Assembly: GCA_945861155.1 (NCBI GenBank)
Contig: CAMATN010000022.1
Span: 1 to 49,771, forward strand
Length of the DNA: 49,771 nucleotides
From: Rhizobium sp. Q54
Lineage (GTDB): Bacteria; Pseudomonadota; Alphaproteobacteria; ATCC43930; CGMCC-115725
Direction: 5' to 3'
Under the pieces are notes generated by a model. The model saw only the letters and a list, made by a program, of their open reading frames with translations. It did not search any database and was not told the DNA's origin. Within the stretch, counting starts at the first letter, position 1, and each line of letters begins with the position of its first letter. Made by a program: the position numbers and the translations under genes. Below, piece by piece: positions 43,088 to 49,771 of this stretch.

Positions 43088-43705
43088 ATGTCGATTTTTG
43101 CCGATTCGAGCCGCCGACCGTCCCGCGACGAGGCGCTAGAGGCGGTGCGCACGCTGATCCGCTGGGCCGGCGACGACCCCCAGCGCGAGGGCCTGCTCGG
43201 TACGCCCGACCGCGTCGTGCGCTCCTATGCCGAATTCTTCAGCGGCTATGACGACGACCCGGTGGCGCTGTTGCAGCGCACTTTCGAGGAGATGGACGGG
43301 TATGACGAAATCGTCCTGCTGAAGGACATCCGCTTCGAATCGCATTGCGAGCATCACATCGCGCCGATCATCGGCAAGGTCCACATCGCCTACCTGCCCA
43401 ACAACCGGGTCGTCGGCATCTCGAAGCTGGCCCGGCTTGTCGAAGTTTTCGCCAAGCGCCTGCAGATCCAGGAGAAGATGACGGCCCAGATCGCCAACAC
43501 GCTCGACGAGGTGTTGCAGCCCAAGGGCGTCGCGGTGGTGATCGAGGCGGCGCATCAATGCATGACCACGCGCGGGGTCCACAAGCCGGGCGTCAGCATG
43601 GTGACGAGCCGGATGCTTGGGGTCTTCCGCACCGATCCGACCACAAGGCGCGAGGTGCTGTCGATGATCGGCACCCCGGCCGGCGGGAGGGGCGAACACG
43701 TCTGA
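43088..43705 (+). CDS. folE: GTP cyclohydrolase I
   Basis: This 205-residue enzyme converts GTP to 7,8-dihydroneopterin triphosphate at the head of the folate/tetrahydropterin pathway. Active-site motifs are [23 protein letters not shown] with the zinc-binding Cys and His, [18 protein letters not shown], and the second zinc Cys in [20 protein letters not shown] lies before the ATG. The argE-like gene starts 20 bases downstream. Confidence 0.97.
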   Translation: MSIFADSSRRPSRDEALEAVRTLIRWAGDDPQREGLLGTPDRVVRSYAEFFSGYDDDPVALLQRTFEEMDGYDEIVLLKDIRFESHCEHHIAPIIGKVHIAYLPNNRVVGISKLARLVEVFAKRLQIQEKMTAQIANTLDEVLQPKGVAVVIEAAHQCMTTRGVHKPGVSMVTSRMLGVFRTDPTTRREVLSMIGTPAGGRGEHV

Positions 43706-43724
43706 CCCCCAGCCCGACGCCCGA

Positions 43725-44879
43725 TTGGGGGCGGCGATCGAGATCCTCGATCGCCTGGTCGCGTTCGACACGACCTCCGCGCGCTCGAACCTCGAGCTGA
43801 TCGACTGGGTCGCCGATTATCTCGCCGGCTACGGCATCGCCGCGACCCGAAGCAGCGCCCGCGAGGGCAAAGCCAATCTGTTCGCGACGATCGGACCGGC
43901 GGGTCGGGGCGGGATCATCCTGTCGGGACACACCGATGTCGTGCCGGTCGCCGGCCAGGAATGGCACAGCGCGCCGTTTCGCCTGACCGAACATGACGGC
44001 CGCCTCCATGGCCGCGGCACGGCGGACATGAAAGGCTTCATCGCGCTCGCTCTGGCGCTGGCGCCGCTTGCGGCAGGCCGCGCGCTCAAAGTCCCGCTGC
44101 ATCTCGCGATCACCCATGACGAGGAGACCGGGTGTCTGGGGGCGCCGGCGCTGATCGCCGCGCTGCCGGCCGGAATCGCGCGGCCCCTGATGGCGATCGT
44201 CGGCGAGCCGACCTCGATGCAGGTGGCGAACCGGCAGAAGGGCTGTTCGTTCTTCCGCACCAGCGTGACCGGCCGCGAGGGGCATTCGAGCGCGCCCGAG
44301 CGCGGCGTCAACGCGATCTCGGCCGCCGCCGAGATCATCGCCGAGATCGGCCGCCTCGCCGCCGAGGCGCGCGGGCGGGCGCGGCCCGACAGCGGCTTCG
44401 ACCCGCCGCACACGACGCTGAGCGTCGGCACGATCGCCGGCGGCACCGCGGTCAACATCATCGCGCGCGAATGCAGCTTCGAGTGGGATTTGCGCAACAT
44501 ACCGGACGATGACGCGGCAGCACTCAAGGCGCGTCTCGACCGCTTTGTATCCACCGATCTGTTGCCGCGGCTGCGGGCGGTCTACCCGCAAGCATCGATC
44601 GATACCGAAACCGTCGTCGCCGTGCCGCCGCTGCTGCCCGCGCCGGGGTCGCCGGCCGAAGCGCTGGCCCGCCGCCTGACCGGAGCCAACACGACGACGG
44701 CCGTATCGTTCGCCACCGAAGCCGGGCTTTATCAGCAGGCCGGCATCCCGGCGATCGTCTGCGGCCCGGGCTCGATCGAGGTCGCGCACAAACCCGACGA
44801 ATACATCACCCGGGCCGAACTCGCCGCCGGCCAAGCCTTCCTCGACCGCCTCCTCGATTGGGCGACGGCCGGCGGATAA
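43725..44879 (+). CDS. argE: Acetylornithine deacetylase (M20 family)
   Basis: This 384-residue zinc hydrolase removes acetyl from N-acetylornithine in arginine synthesis. It shows LSGHTDVVPVAGQEWHS (metal His, Asp), GRGTADMKGFIAL (bridging Asp), THDEETGCLGAPAL (catalytic Glu-Glu), MAIVGEPTSMQVANRQKG and the dimerisation domain. IEVAHKPDEYI near the end supplies the last His. The start is a TTG 20 bases after folE; no better start in frame was found and no clear ribosome-binding site is present, so translation may depend on folE. Other M20 substrates cannot be fully excluded. Confidence 0.9.
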   Translation: MGAAIEILDRLVAFDTTSARSNLELIDWVADYLAGYGIAATRSSAREGKANLFATIGPAGRGGIILSGHTDVVPVAGQEWHSAPFRLTEHDGRLHGRGTADMKGFIALALALAPLAAGRALKVPLHLAITHDEETGCLGAPALIAALPAGIARPLMAIVGEPTSMQVANRQKGCSFFRTSVTGREGHSSAPERGVNAISAAAEIIAEIGRLAAEARGRARPDSGFDPPHTTLSVGTIAGGTAVNIIARECSFEWDLRNIPDDDAAALKARLDRFVSTDLLPRLRAVYPQASIDTETVVAVPPLLPAPGSPAEALARRLTGANTTTAVSFATEAGLYQQAGIPAIVCGPGSIEVAHKPDEYITRAELAAGQAFLDRLLDWATAGG

Positions 44880-44931
44880 CGGTCGCGGGCCGCATTGTGA
44901 ATCTATCTGCGATCACCGGGACCGCCGCCGT

Positions 44932-45042
44932 GCGTCCTTCGAGACGCCCGCGTTGCGGGCTCCTCAGGATGAGGTTCTTTCTAATTCTATCAAAGACATA
45001 TCCTCATCCTGAGGAGGCGCGGAGCGCCGTCTCGAAGGACGC
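44932..45042. repeat. gcgtccttcgagacgc inverted repeat
   Basis: The left arm starts gcgtccttcgagacgcccgc and continues ctcctcaggatgagg. The right arm carries the complement in the order cctcatcctgaggag, then ctcgaaggacgc, around an AT-rich centre (ttctttctaattctatcaaa). It lies between convergent argE and aminopeptidase genes. Confidence 0.85.
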
Positions 45043-45099
45043 GCGAATGATATTGCAGCCGGTCTTTTTGGGTTCGCTTGGAATCCTTCACCCGTTCGG

Positions 45100-46497
45100 T
45101 CACCCCGCGGCGAACCGCTCGGCGATGTGGGCGTAAAGGGCGCGCAGGGTCTGCGCCTCGGCGCCCTCGGGACGGCCGGGCCGGGCGCGGGCGTTCCATG
45201 CCATCACGTCGATATGCGCCCAGGGAATGCCGGGTGCGACGAATTCCTGAAGATACAGCGCCGCGGTAATGGCGCCCGCGTGTGGGCCGTCCGAGACATT
45301 GTTCAGATCGGCGACCTTGCTGTCGAGGAGGCGCCGATAGGGCCGCCACAGCGGCATCCGCCATAACGGATCGTCCTCGGCCGCGCCGGCGCCGACGAGC
45401 CCGGCCGCCAAACAATCGTCATTGCAGAACAGCGCCCCCAATTCGGGGCCGAGCGCGACTCGCGCGGCGCCGGTCAGGGTCGCGATGTCGATGAGGAGCG
45501 CCGGCTTTTCGGTCGACGCCTCGGCCAACGCATCGCACAGAATGAGGCGGCCCTCGGCGTCGGTATTGCCGATCTCGACGGTCAGCCCCTTGCGCGTCTT
45601 GACGATGTCGAGCGGCCGCATCGCGTTGCCCGATACGGCGTTTTCGACAAGCGGCAGCAGCACGCGCAGCCGCACCTTGAGCCCCGCCGACATGATCGCC
45701 TGCGCCAGCCCGAGGACGATCGCGGCGCCGCCCATGTCCTTTTTCATCATCTTCATGCCCGACGCTGCCTTGAGGTCGAGCCCGCCGGTATCGAAGCACA
45801 CGCCCTTGCCGACCAGCGTCACTTTCGGCGCGCGCTCATCCCCCCAGACGATGTCGACGAGCCGCGGCGCCCTATCGCTGGCCCGGCCGACGGCGTGGAT
45901 CGTCGGGTAATTCTCGGCGATCAGCGCGTCGCCCGAGATGACACGGTGCCGCGCGCCGGCATTGTCGGCGACCTGCACGGCCGCCTCGGCCAGCTCGGCG
46001 GGGCCGAGGTCCGAGGCCGGCGTGTTGATCAGGTCGCGGGCGAGACATACCGCGGACGCCAGCCGCTCGACCAGCCCGCGGTCGGTCCCCGATGGCCATA
46101 CCAGGCTCGCGCCGGCTGCTTTTTTCTTGTCGCGGTACAGGTTGAAGGCATAGGTGCCGAGCGCCCAGCCGAGCGCGATGCGAGAGGGATCGCCGCCCTC
46201 GGGAAGGGAATCGACCCGGTACGTGCCGGGCGGCAACGTCTCGGACAACCCGGCGAAGGCCCACATCGCCGCCTCGGCCTCCGCCATCCCGACCAGCACG
46301 CGGCCAAGCCCGCCGGCGGCGTCGGGGATCAGCGCCAGCCTGCCGGCCTCACCTGAAAACCCGGTCGCCGTGACCCAGCCGCGCTCGGCCGGGGCCGCCG
46401 TTTCACGCCACGCCGCGAGCCCGGCCTTCGACACCGCGACGACCGGCACCGCCGCCGCCTCGCCATTGCCCGCCTGATCGATCAGCGAAAACGCCAT
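45100..46497 (-). CDS. Leucyl aminopeptidase family (M17)
   Basis: This 465-residue dimetal aminopeptidase has VGKGVCFDTGGLDLKAASGMKMMKKDMGGAA in the catalytic domain, with the first metal-binding Lys and Asp. It also has the family signature NTDAEGRL and IDIATLTGAARVALG. The N-terminal domain is divergent, as in other alphaproteobacterial members. It should release N-terminal residues from cytoplasmic peptides. GGAGCAGGCA precedes the ATG. It follows the convergent argE gene across a repeat and is the second of two minus-strand genes after the methyltransferase gene. Confidence 0.94.
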   Translation of the reverse strand: MAFSLIDQAGNGEAAAVPVVAVSKAGLAAWRETAAPAERGWVTATGFSGEAGRLALIPDAAGGLGRVLVGMAEAEAAMWAFAGLSETLPPGTYRVDSLPEGGDPSRIALGWALGTYAFNLYRDKKKAAGASLVWPSGTDRGLVERLASAVCLARDLINTPASDLGPAELAEAAVQVADNAGARHRVISGDALIAENYPTIHAVGRASDRAPRLVDIVWGDERAPKVTLVGKGVCFDTGGLDLKAASGMKMMKKDMGGAAIVLGLAQAIMSAGLKVRLRVLLPLVENAVSGNAMRPLDIVKTRKGLTVEIGNTDAEGRLILCDALAEASTEKPALLIDIATLTGAARVALGPELGALFCNDDCLAAGLVGAGAAEDDPLWRMPLWRPYRRLLDSKVADLNNVSDGPHAGAITAALYLQEFVAPGIPWAHIDVMAWNARARPGRPEGAEAQTLRALYAHIAERFAAG

Positions 46498-46545
46498 TGC
46501 CTGCTCCGAGAGTATCGCTGCCAGATTGCCAACTATACGGCCACG

Positions 46546-47160
46546 CTATCCGGCGCCGAGGATCAGGAATACGGCGTTCTTCCAGAAATGGCTGCCGCTT
46601 TGCGGGAAATAGCTGAAAACCGCCGCGCCGCGCGCGCCAAACGGCGGCAGGTCGAGACGGAGCGGCCGCCAGTCGCCGAACCCGATATCGCGATTGGCCT
46701 GCTCGGCCGGTTCGATCGCATTGGTCAGCAGGGCAAAGCGGTAGCGCCCGGTGATCGCCGCGAGGTACCGCGCGACGGTGTCGTTCGGCAAATGCTGCAG
46801 CACCTCCTTGGCGACCAGAAGGTCCCCGCCCGGCAGATCGTCAAGCGACTGCAGCACGCGGAACGCGATCCCGGGCGCTTGGTAAAGCCGCGCGTTGCGC
46901 TCGACGATCGCCGGCACGACGTCGAGCCCGACATACCGAACCCCCGACCAGTCGATAAAGCGCGAGAACTGCCAGTCGCCGCAGCCCAGATCGGTGACCG
47001 ATCCGACCGAATTGGCCTCGATGAAGCGCGCCAGAAACCCACGATATTCGATCGTGTTGTTCGGGTGGGAGCCGGGACCCGACCCGTTGCTCCAGCGGTC
47101 TTCGCGGTAGATCGCCTCGAAAGCCGCCCGCATCGCGTCCGCATCGTCCATGCTTCCCAT
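46546..47160 (-). CDS. Class I SAM-dependent methyltransferase
   Basis: This 204-residue Rossmann-fold methyltransferase has the SAM motif SVTDLGCGDWQFSRFIDW, an acidic end of strand two in YVGLDVVPAIVERN, and LLVAKEVLQHLPND as post-motif. The substrate domain is short, so a small molecule or sugar is more likely than DNA or RNA. Two ATGs three codons apart can serve as start; GAGGCGGA precedes the first. It is transcribed toward the aminopeptidase gene 48 bases away. Confidence 0.85.
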   Translation of the reverse strand: MGSMDDADAMRAAFEAIYREDRWSNGSGPGSHPNNTIEYRGFLARFIEANSVGSVTDLGCGDWQFSRFIDWSGVRYVGLDVVPAIVERNARLYQAPGIAFRVLQSLDDLPGGDLLVAKEVLQHLPNDTVARYLAAITGRYRFALLTNAIEPAEQANRDIGFGDWRPLRLDLPPFGARGAAVFSYFPQSGSHFWKNAVFLILGAG

Positions 47161-47518
47161 TCCGCCTCGTGCCGTGCCACCCGCAGGCTGTGCCGCTCAA
47201 TCAGGCAGATCGTACAGTCTAAGCAGGTTCGTGGGTCGATACACAAACTGATCCGCAATACTCACTCCCTCTCCACCCCCTGGGGTGGAGAGGGTTGGGG
47301 TGAGGCGGGGGATTCCAGAGCGCTCGCCGATACCCACCTCACCCTCCCATCGCTGCGCGACGGGCCCCTCCCTCTCCCCCCTAAAGGGCGGAGAGGGAGG
47401 ATGTGCATTGGTCGAGGCAACGTTCTTGGCGGCGCGTATCGAGAGTGGGGTCGCGGGCGGCGCCGAACGCGGTAGAGTTCGCCATCGCGCGGCGATGCGA
47501 CGAGCGGAGGGCGGGAAC
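47161..47518. other. Divergent gap with C/G-rich repeat
   Basis: This 358-base gap separates the divergent methyltransferase and racemase-fold genes and should contain both promoters. The central part (47266-47400) is a repeat; the first 100 bases carry no recognisable gene. No confident promoter box could be assigned. Confidence 0.6.
47266..47400. repeat. Inverted repeat with ccctctcc arms
   Basis: The left part (ccctctccaccccctggggt then ggagagggttggggtgagg) forms one hairpin, and the right part (ccctccctctcccccctaaa then gggcggagagggagg) forms another. Same family as 57-160 and 15451-15570. Confidence 0.75.
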
Positions 47519-48247
47519 ATGATCGGCTGGAGGGCGAGGCTCGGGTTCATGGTGCCGCCGGGCAATCCGACGATCGAACCGGAGATGATGGCGCTCGCGC
47601 CTTCGGGCGTGTCGCTGCATTTCCACCGCATGGATGCCGGCGATGGGGTGCCGGGCGCGCTCGACAACCAGGACCAGCGCACCCGCGCGATGATCGACAG
47701 CCTCGATGCCGGGGTGTCGTTATTGGCGATGGTCAAACCGGACATCATCGTCGTCGCGCATACCGCGACGAGCTATTACCTCGGCCGCGAGCGCGAGGCG
47801 GCTCTGCTCGCCCGGCTGAGCGCCGCGACCGGAATTCGCATCGTCACCGCGTTCGGTTCGGTGGCGGCGGCGCTGGAGCGGCTCGGGGTGCGGCGGGTCG
47901 CGCTCGGCGCGCCCTATTCGGCCGAAACGACGGCGCAGGGCCGCGCGCACCTCGAAGCGCACGGCTTCACCGTCGTCAAATCGGACAATCTGAAGGGGGT
48001 CGCCAACATCTACGACGAGACCGCCGAGCGCGCCTACCGCCTCGCCCGCGACGTCGATGTGCCCGAAGCCGAGGCGGTGTTCCTCAGCGGCACCGGGATG
48101 CCGACCGTGGCGGTGCTCGACATGCTCGAACACGATCTGCGCAAGCCGGTGATATCGAGCGCCTCGGCGATGATGTGGCACGCCCTGCGCCGCTGCGGCG
48201 TCCGCCAGCCAATCCCCGGCCACGGCCGCCTGCTGACGTTGGACTGA
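47519..48247 (+). CDS. Asp/Glu racemase-fold protein lacking catalytic cysteines
   Basis: This 242-residue protein resembles the maleate isomerase/arylmalonate decarboxylase group of the Asp/Glu racemase superfamily: RLGFMVPPGNPTIEPEM, IVTAFGSVAAALERLGVRRVALGAPY and PVISSASAMMWHALRRCG. The two cysteine positions of the superfamily appear as HTATS (about residues 81-85) and Ser190-Gly-Thr-Gly. Neither has cysteine, so cysteine-based racemisation is unlikely. Whether it is a different enzyme or a non-racemising relative is open. GGAGGG lies eight bases before the ATG; a longer upstream frame reads through a repeat and was not used. Confidence 0.85.
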   Translation: MIGWRARLGFMVPPGNPTIEPEMMALAPSGVSLHFHRMDAGDGVPGALDNQDQRTRAMIDSLDAGVSLLAMVKPDIIVVAHTATSYYLGREREAALLARLSAATGIRIVTAFGSVAAALERLGVRRVALGAPYSAETTAQGRAHLEAHGFTVVKSDNLKGVANIYDETAERAYRLARDVDVPEAEAVFLSGTGMPTVAVLDMLEHDLRKPVISSASAMMWHALRRCGVRQPIPGHGRLLTLD

Positions 48248-48299
48248 GCCGGCCGCGCCGTCATCCGCCGGATGCGTCTAACAACGTGGAGCTATGGAA

Positions 48300-49771
48300 A
48301 TGGCGACGGACTCGGGTGGACGCTTCATCTTTATGATGCCGGACCAGAGTGTCCAGCTTGGCATCAACGACGGCACGAACCTGGTCGCGCCCCTGCCGGT
48401 CGAGGGCGCTTTGAACATCGAAGTGTTCACCTCGGTGCCGTTTGGCGCGCCGCTGCCGACGCTCAGCCCCGGCTTCCAGCAGGGCGTCATCGATCCCGGC
48501 GGGACGATTGTGGACGGTTTCTTGACCGGTGACCAGCTACAGCTCTTTGACGGCAATTATAAGGTGACCGACTCGATCACCGGCGACAACACCCCGGCGC
48601 TGATCCAGCTCAACTCGGGCAACCAGACGGTGCAGGGGGCCTTTGCTGACACGCTGATCGGCGGCAGCGGCAATCAACTCTTGCTCGTTGGTCGCGGCGG
48701 GGAATCGGTTGTCGGCGGCACCGGCGCTTACACGGTGCGAGGCGGCGTCGACGCCACGATCGTCGGCGCCGCGGACGCGACCGCCTCGACGACGGCGCAG
48801 ATCGTCTCGTTCGGCGCATTCGTCGTCGCGCCGTCGGCGGGGAATTACACGATATTCGGCGGAGTCGGCACGACGGTCACCGCGGCCGCCGGCAACGCTA
48901 ACCTCGCAATCACCGGCATCAGCCCCAGCTTTATCGACCTGACCGGCAATACTGGGACCGTCTTGATCACCTCGGGAAGCAATCAAACGGTCATCGCCGG
49001 CAGTGGGGCCACCAGCATCTTCGGCTCGGGGGGCGACTCGATCACCGGCGGCGCGGCCGGCACGACCTACATGGATGGCCAGGTCGGCAGCATGATCCTG
49101 GTGGGTGGCGCGGGCGGCAGCAACACGATCATCGGCTCGATCAACCCTGGCGTACCCTCCCGCCCGGATACGATCTTGGCCGGGGGCGCGGCGACCCTCG
49201 ATATTCAGGGGCTCGGCAAGGGCGATATCGTCGATCTGACCGGATCGACCGGCAGCGCCAGGGTCAACGCGCTCACCGGGCCGGCGGCGGACAATGCGAT
49301 CACGCTCGGCGCCGGGCCGGCCACGGTCTTCGGCGGCGTCGGCGACACGATTACCTTTGGCAGCGGCAACCAATACGTCGACGGCTCGGCCGGCGCCATG
49401 ACGATCCGGGTCGGCTCCGGCGGGGCGGGGGTGGTCGATACCGTGATTGGCTCGGGTGGCGGCGCCGACACGATATTGGGCGGGTCGTCGAGCCTCAGCT
49501 ACAACGCGCAAGTGGGCGGCAGCGGCGATCTGATCGATCTGTCGGGCTCGACCGGTAACGCCACGGTCAACGCGTTCAGCGCTGGCGGGGCCGACACGAT
49601 CCTGGCCGGCAACGGCAGCGATTCGGTGTGGGGCGGCGGCGGCGACCGGATCGGCGTCGGCAACAGCGCCGGAGCCGGCGGGACGCATCTCTTCGGCCAT
49701 TCGACCAACGCGCCCGGCGCCGCGATCGGGTTCGGCACCAACGATACCGTGGTCGCGACCAGCTACGACAC
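48300..49771 (+). CDS. Partial RTX-like glycine-rich repeat protein
   Basis: The frame is open from this ATG to the window edge (about 490 residues) and continues beyond. GGAG lies eight bases upstream of this ATG; another ATG two codons earlier is too close to it. The N-terminal ~105 residues (GGRFIFMMPDQSVQLGIND...) are not recognised. The rest is Gly/Asp/Asn/Thr-rich with RTX-like turns (ADTLIGGSGN, GGVGDTITFGSGN, GADTILAGNGSD). A segment D-L-T/S-G-x-T-G recurs at bases 48936, 49233 and 49536, giving units of about 100 residues. No signal peptide is present, which suits type I secretion, but the C-terminal signal is outside the window. Surface, adhesin or matrix roles are plausible. Confidence 0.8.
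   Translation, partial: MATDSGGRFIFMMPDQSVQLGINDGTNLVAPLPVEGALNIEVFTSVPFGAPLPTLSPGFQQGVIDPGGTIVDGFLTGDQLQLFDGNYKVTDSITGDNTPALIQLNSGNQTVQGAFADTLIGGSGNQLLLVGRGGESVVGGTGAYTVRGGVDATIVGAADATASTTAQIVSFGAFVVAPSAGNYTIFGGVGTTVTAAAGNANLAITGISPSFIDLTGNTGTVLITSGSNQTVIAGSGATSIFGSGGDSITGGAAGTTYMDGQVGSMILVGGAGGSNTIIGSINPGVPSRPDTILAGGAATLDIQGLGKGDIVDLTGSTGSARVNALTGPAADNAITLGAGPATVFGGVGDTITFGSGNQYVDGSAGAMTIRVGSGGAGVVDTVIGSGGGADTILGGSSSLSYNAQVGGSGDLIDLSGSTGNATVNAFSAGGADTILAGNGSDSVWGGGGDRIGVGNSAGAGGTHLFGHSTNAPGAAIGFGTNDTVVATSYD

Noticed and set aside
48537-49700. Minus-strand open frame of 387 codons at the right edge
   Set aside because: The plus strand holds a repeat-rich protein with an RTX-like pattern, good start signals and no stop to the edge. 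The minus frame reads only as Arg/Ala/Asp-rich sequence without a domain.
1-49771. tRNA, rRNA, riboswitch or insertion sequence
   Set aside because: No cloverleaf-like tRNA segment, transposase frame or conserved riboswitch core was recognised by eye. A covariance-model scan would be decisive.

Overview
The window reads as a chromosomal segment of a GC-rich alphaproteobacterium. Supporting signs are a DUF1476 protein (the zeta-type F1-ATPase inhibitor found in this class), an HslV with a short propeptide, MeaB, ApaG, an Atm1-type ABC exporter, an orphan Flp/Fap-type pilin and many short palindromic intergenic repeats. The order (Hyphomicrobiales, Rhodospirillales or similar) cannot be fixed from the sequence alone. 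No tRNA, rRNA, CRISPR array, insertion sequence, integrase or phage gene was seen.

Layout. (1) 0.2-5.4 kb, minus strand: NIPSNAP protein, amidohydrolase, Rieske ferredoxin, HslV, HslU, a small membrane protein and the zeta-like ATPase inhibitor. (2) 5.5-6.7 kb, plus strand: a 50-residue DUF3309-like membrane peptide, a methylmalonyl-CoA epimerase-like VOC protein and a small exported glycine-zipper protein. (3) 6.8-9.8 kb, minus: gamma-glutamyltransferase followed by an AruH-like aminotransferase. (4) 10.1-19.3 kb, plus: an exopolysaccharide locus with a polyprenyl-phosphate sugar transferase, OPX lipoprotein, Wzz/GumC-type chain-length protein, ExeA-like AAA+ ATPase, CpsD-like protein lacking the Walker A lysine, one glycosyltransferase and a Tat-exported GH10 glycanase. 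(5) 19.2-24.5 kb, minus: two MmgE/PrpD proteins around a beta-lactamase-fold hydrolase, and an enoyl-CoA hydratase. (6) 24.6-27.9 kb, plus: a SWIM/SNF2 helicase. (7) 28-32.1 kb: two further amidohydrolases, an isochorismatase-fold protein without the catalytic cysteine, and a ketopantoate reductase gene split by a one-base frameshift. (8) 32.3-40.8 kb, minus: MFS exporter, Atm1-type ABC transporter, MeaB, fused 5-oxoprolinase and a translationally coupled M15-like protein. (9) 41-48.2 kb: Flp pilin, luciferase-like oxidoreductase, ApaG, FolE, ArgE, an M17 aminopeptidase, a methyltransferase and an Asp/Glu-racemase-fold protein. (10) From 48.3 kb to the window edge: the 5' part of a glycine-rich repeat protein resembling RTX proteins.

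How the genes fit together. The exopolysaccharide genes form the clearest functional unit. They cover initiation, chain-length control and outer-membrane export, but no flippase, polymerase or full set of glycosyltransferases is visible, so those must lie elsewhere. Gamma-glutamyltransferase and 5-oxoprolinase together suggest turnover of gamma-glutamyl compounds. The epimerase-like protein and MeaB suggest propionyl-CoA/methylmalonyl-CoA metabolism. The amidohydrolases, PrpD-like proteins, enoyl-CoA hydratase and luciferase-like oxidoreductase look like peripheral catabolism.

The most interesting items are: the EPS locus with a CpsD-like ATPase missing its nucleotide-binding lysine; a palindromic repeat that has entered the reading frame of the neighbouring AAA+ ATPase; repeat elements that touch or supply gene boundaries elsewhere; the panE frameshift; and the large edge-truncated repeat protein. 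No clearly new multi-gene system could be shown.
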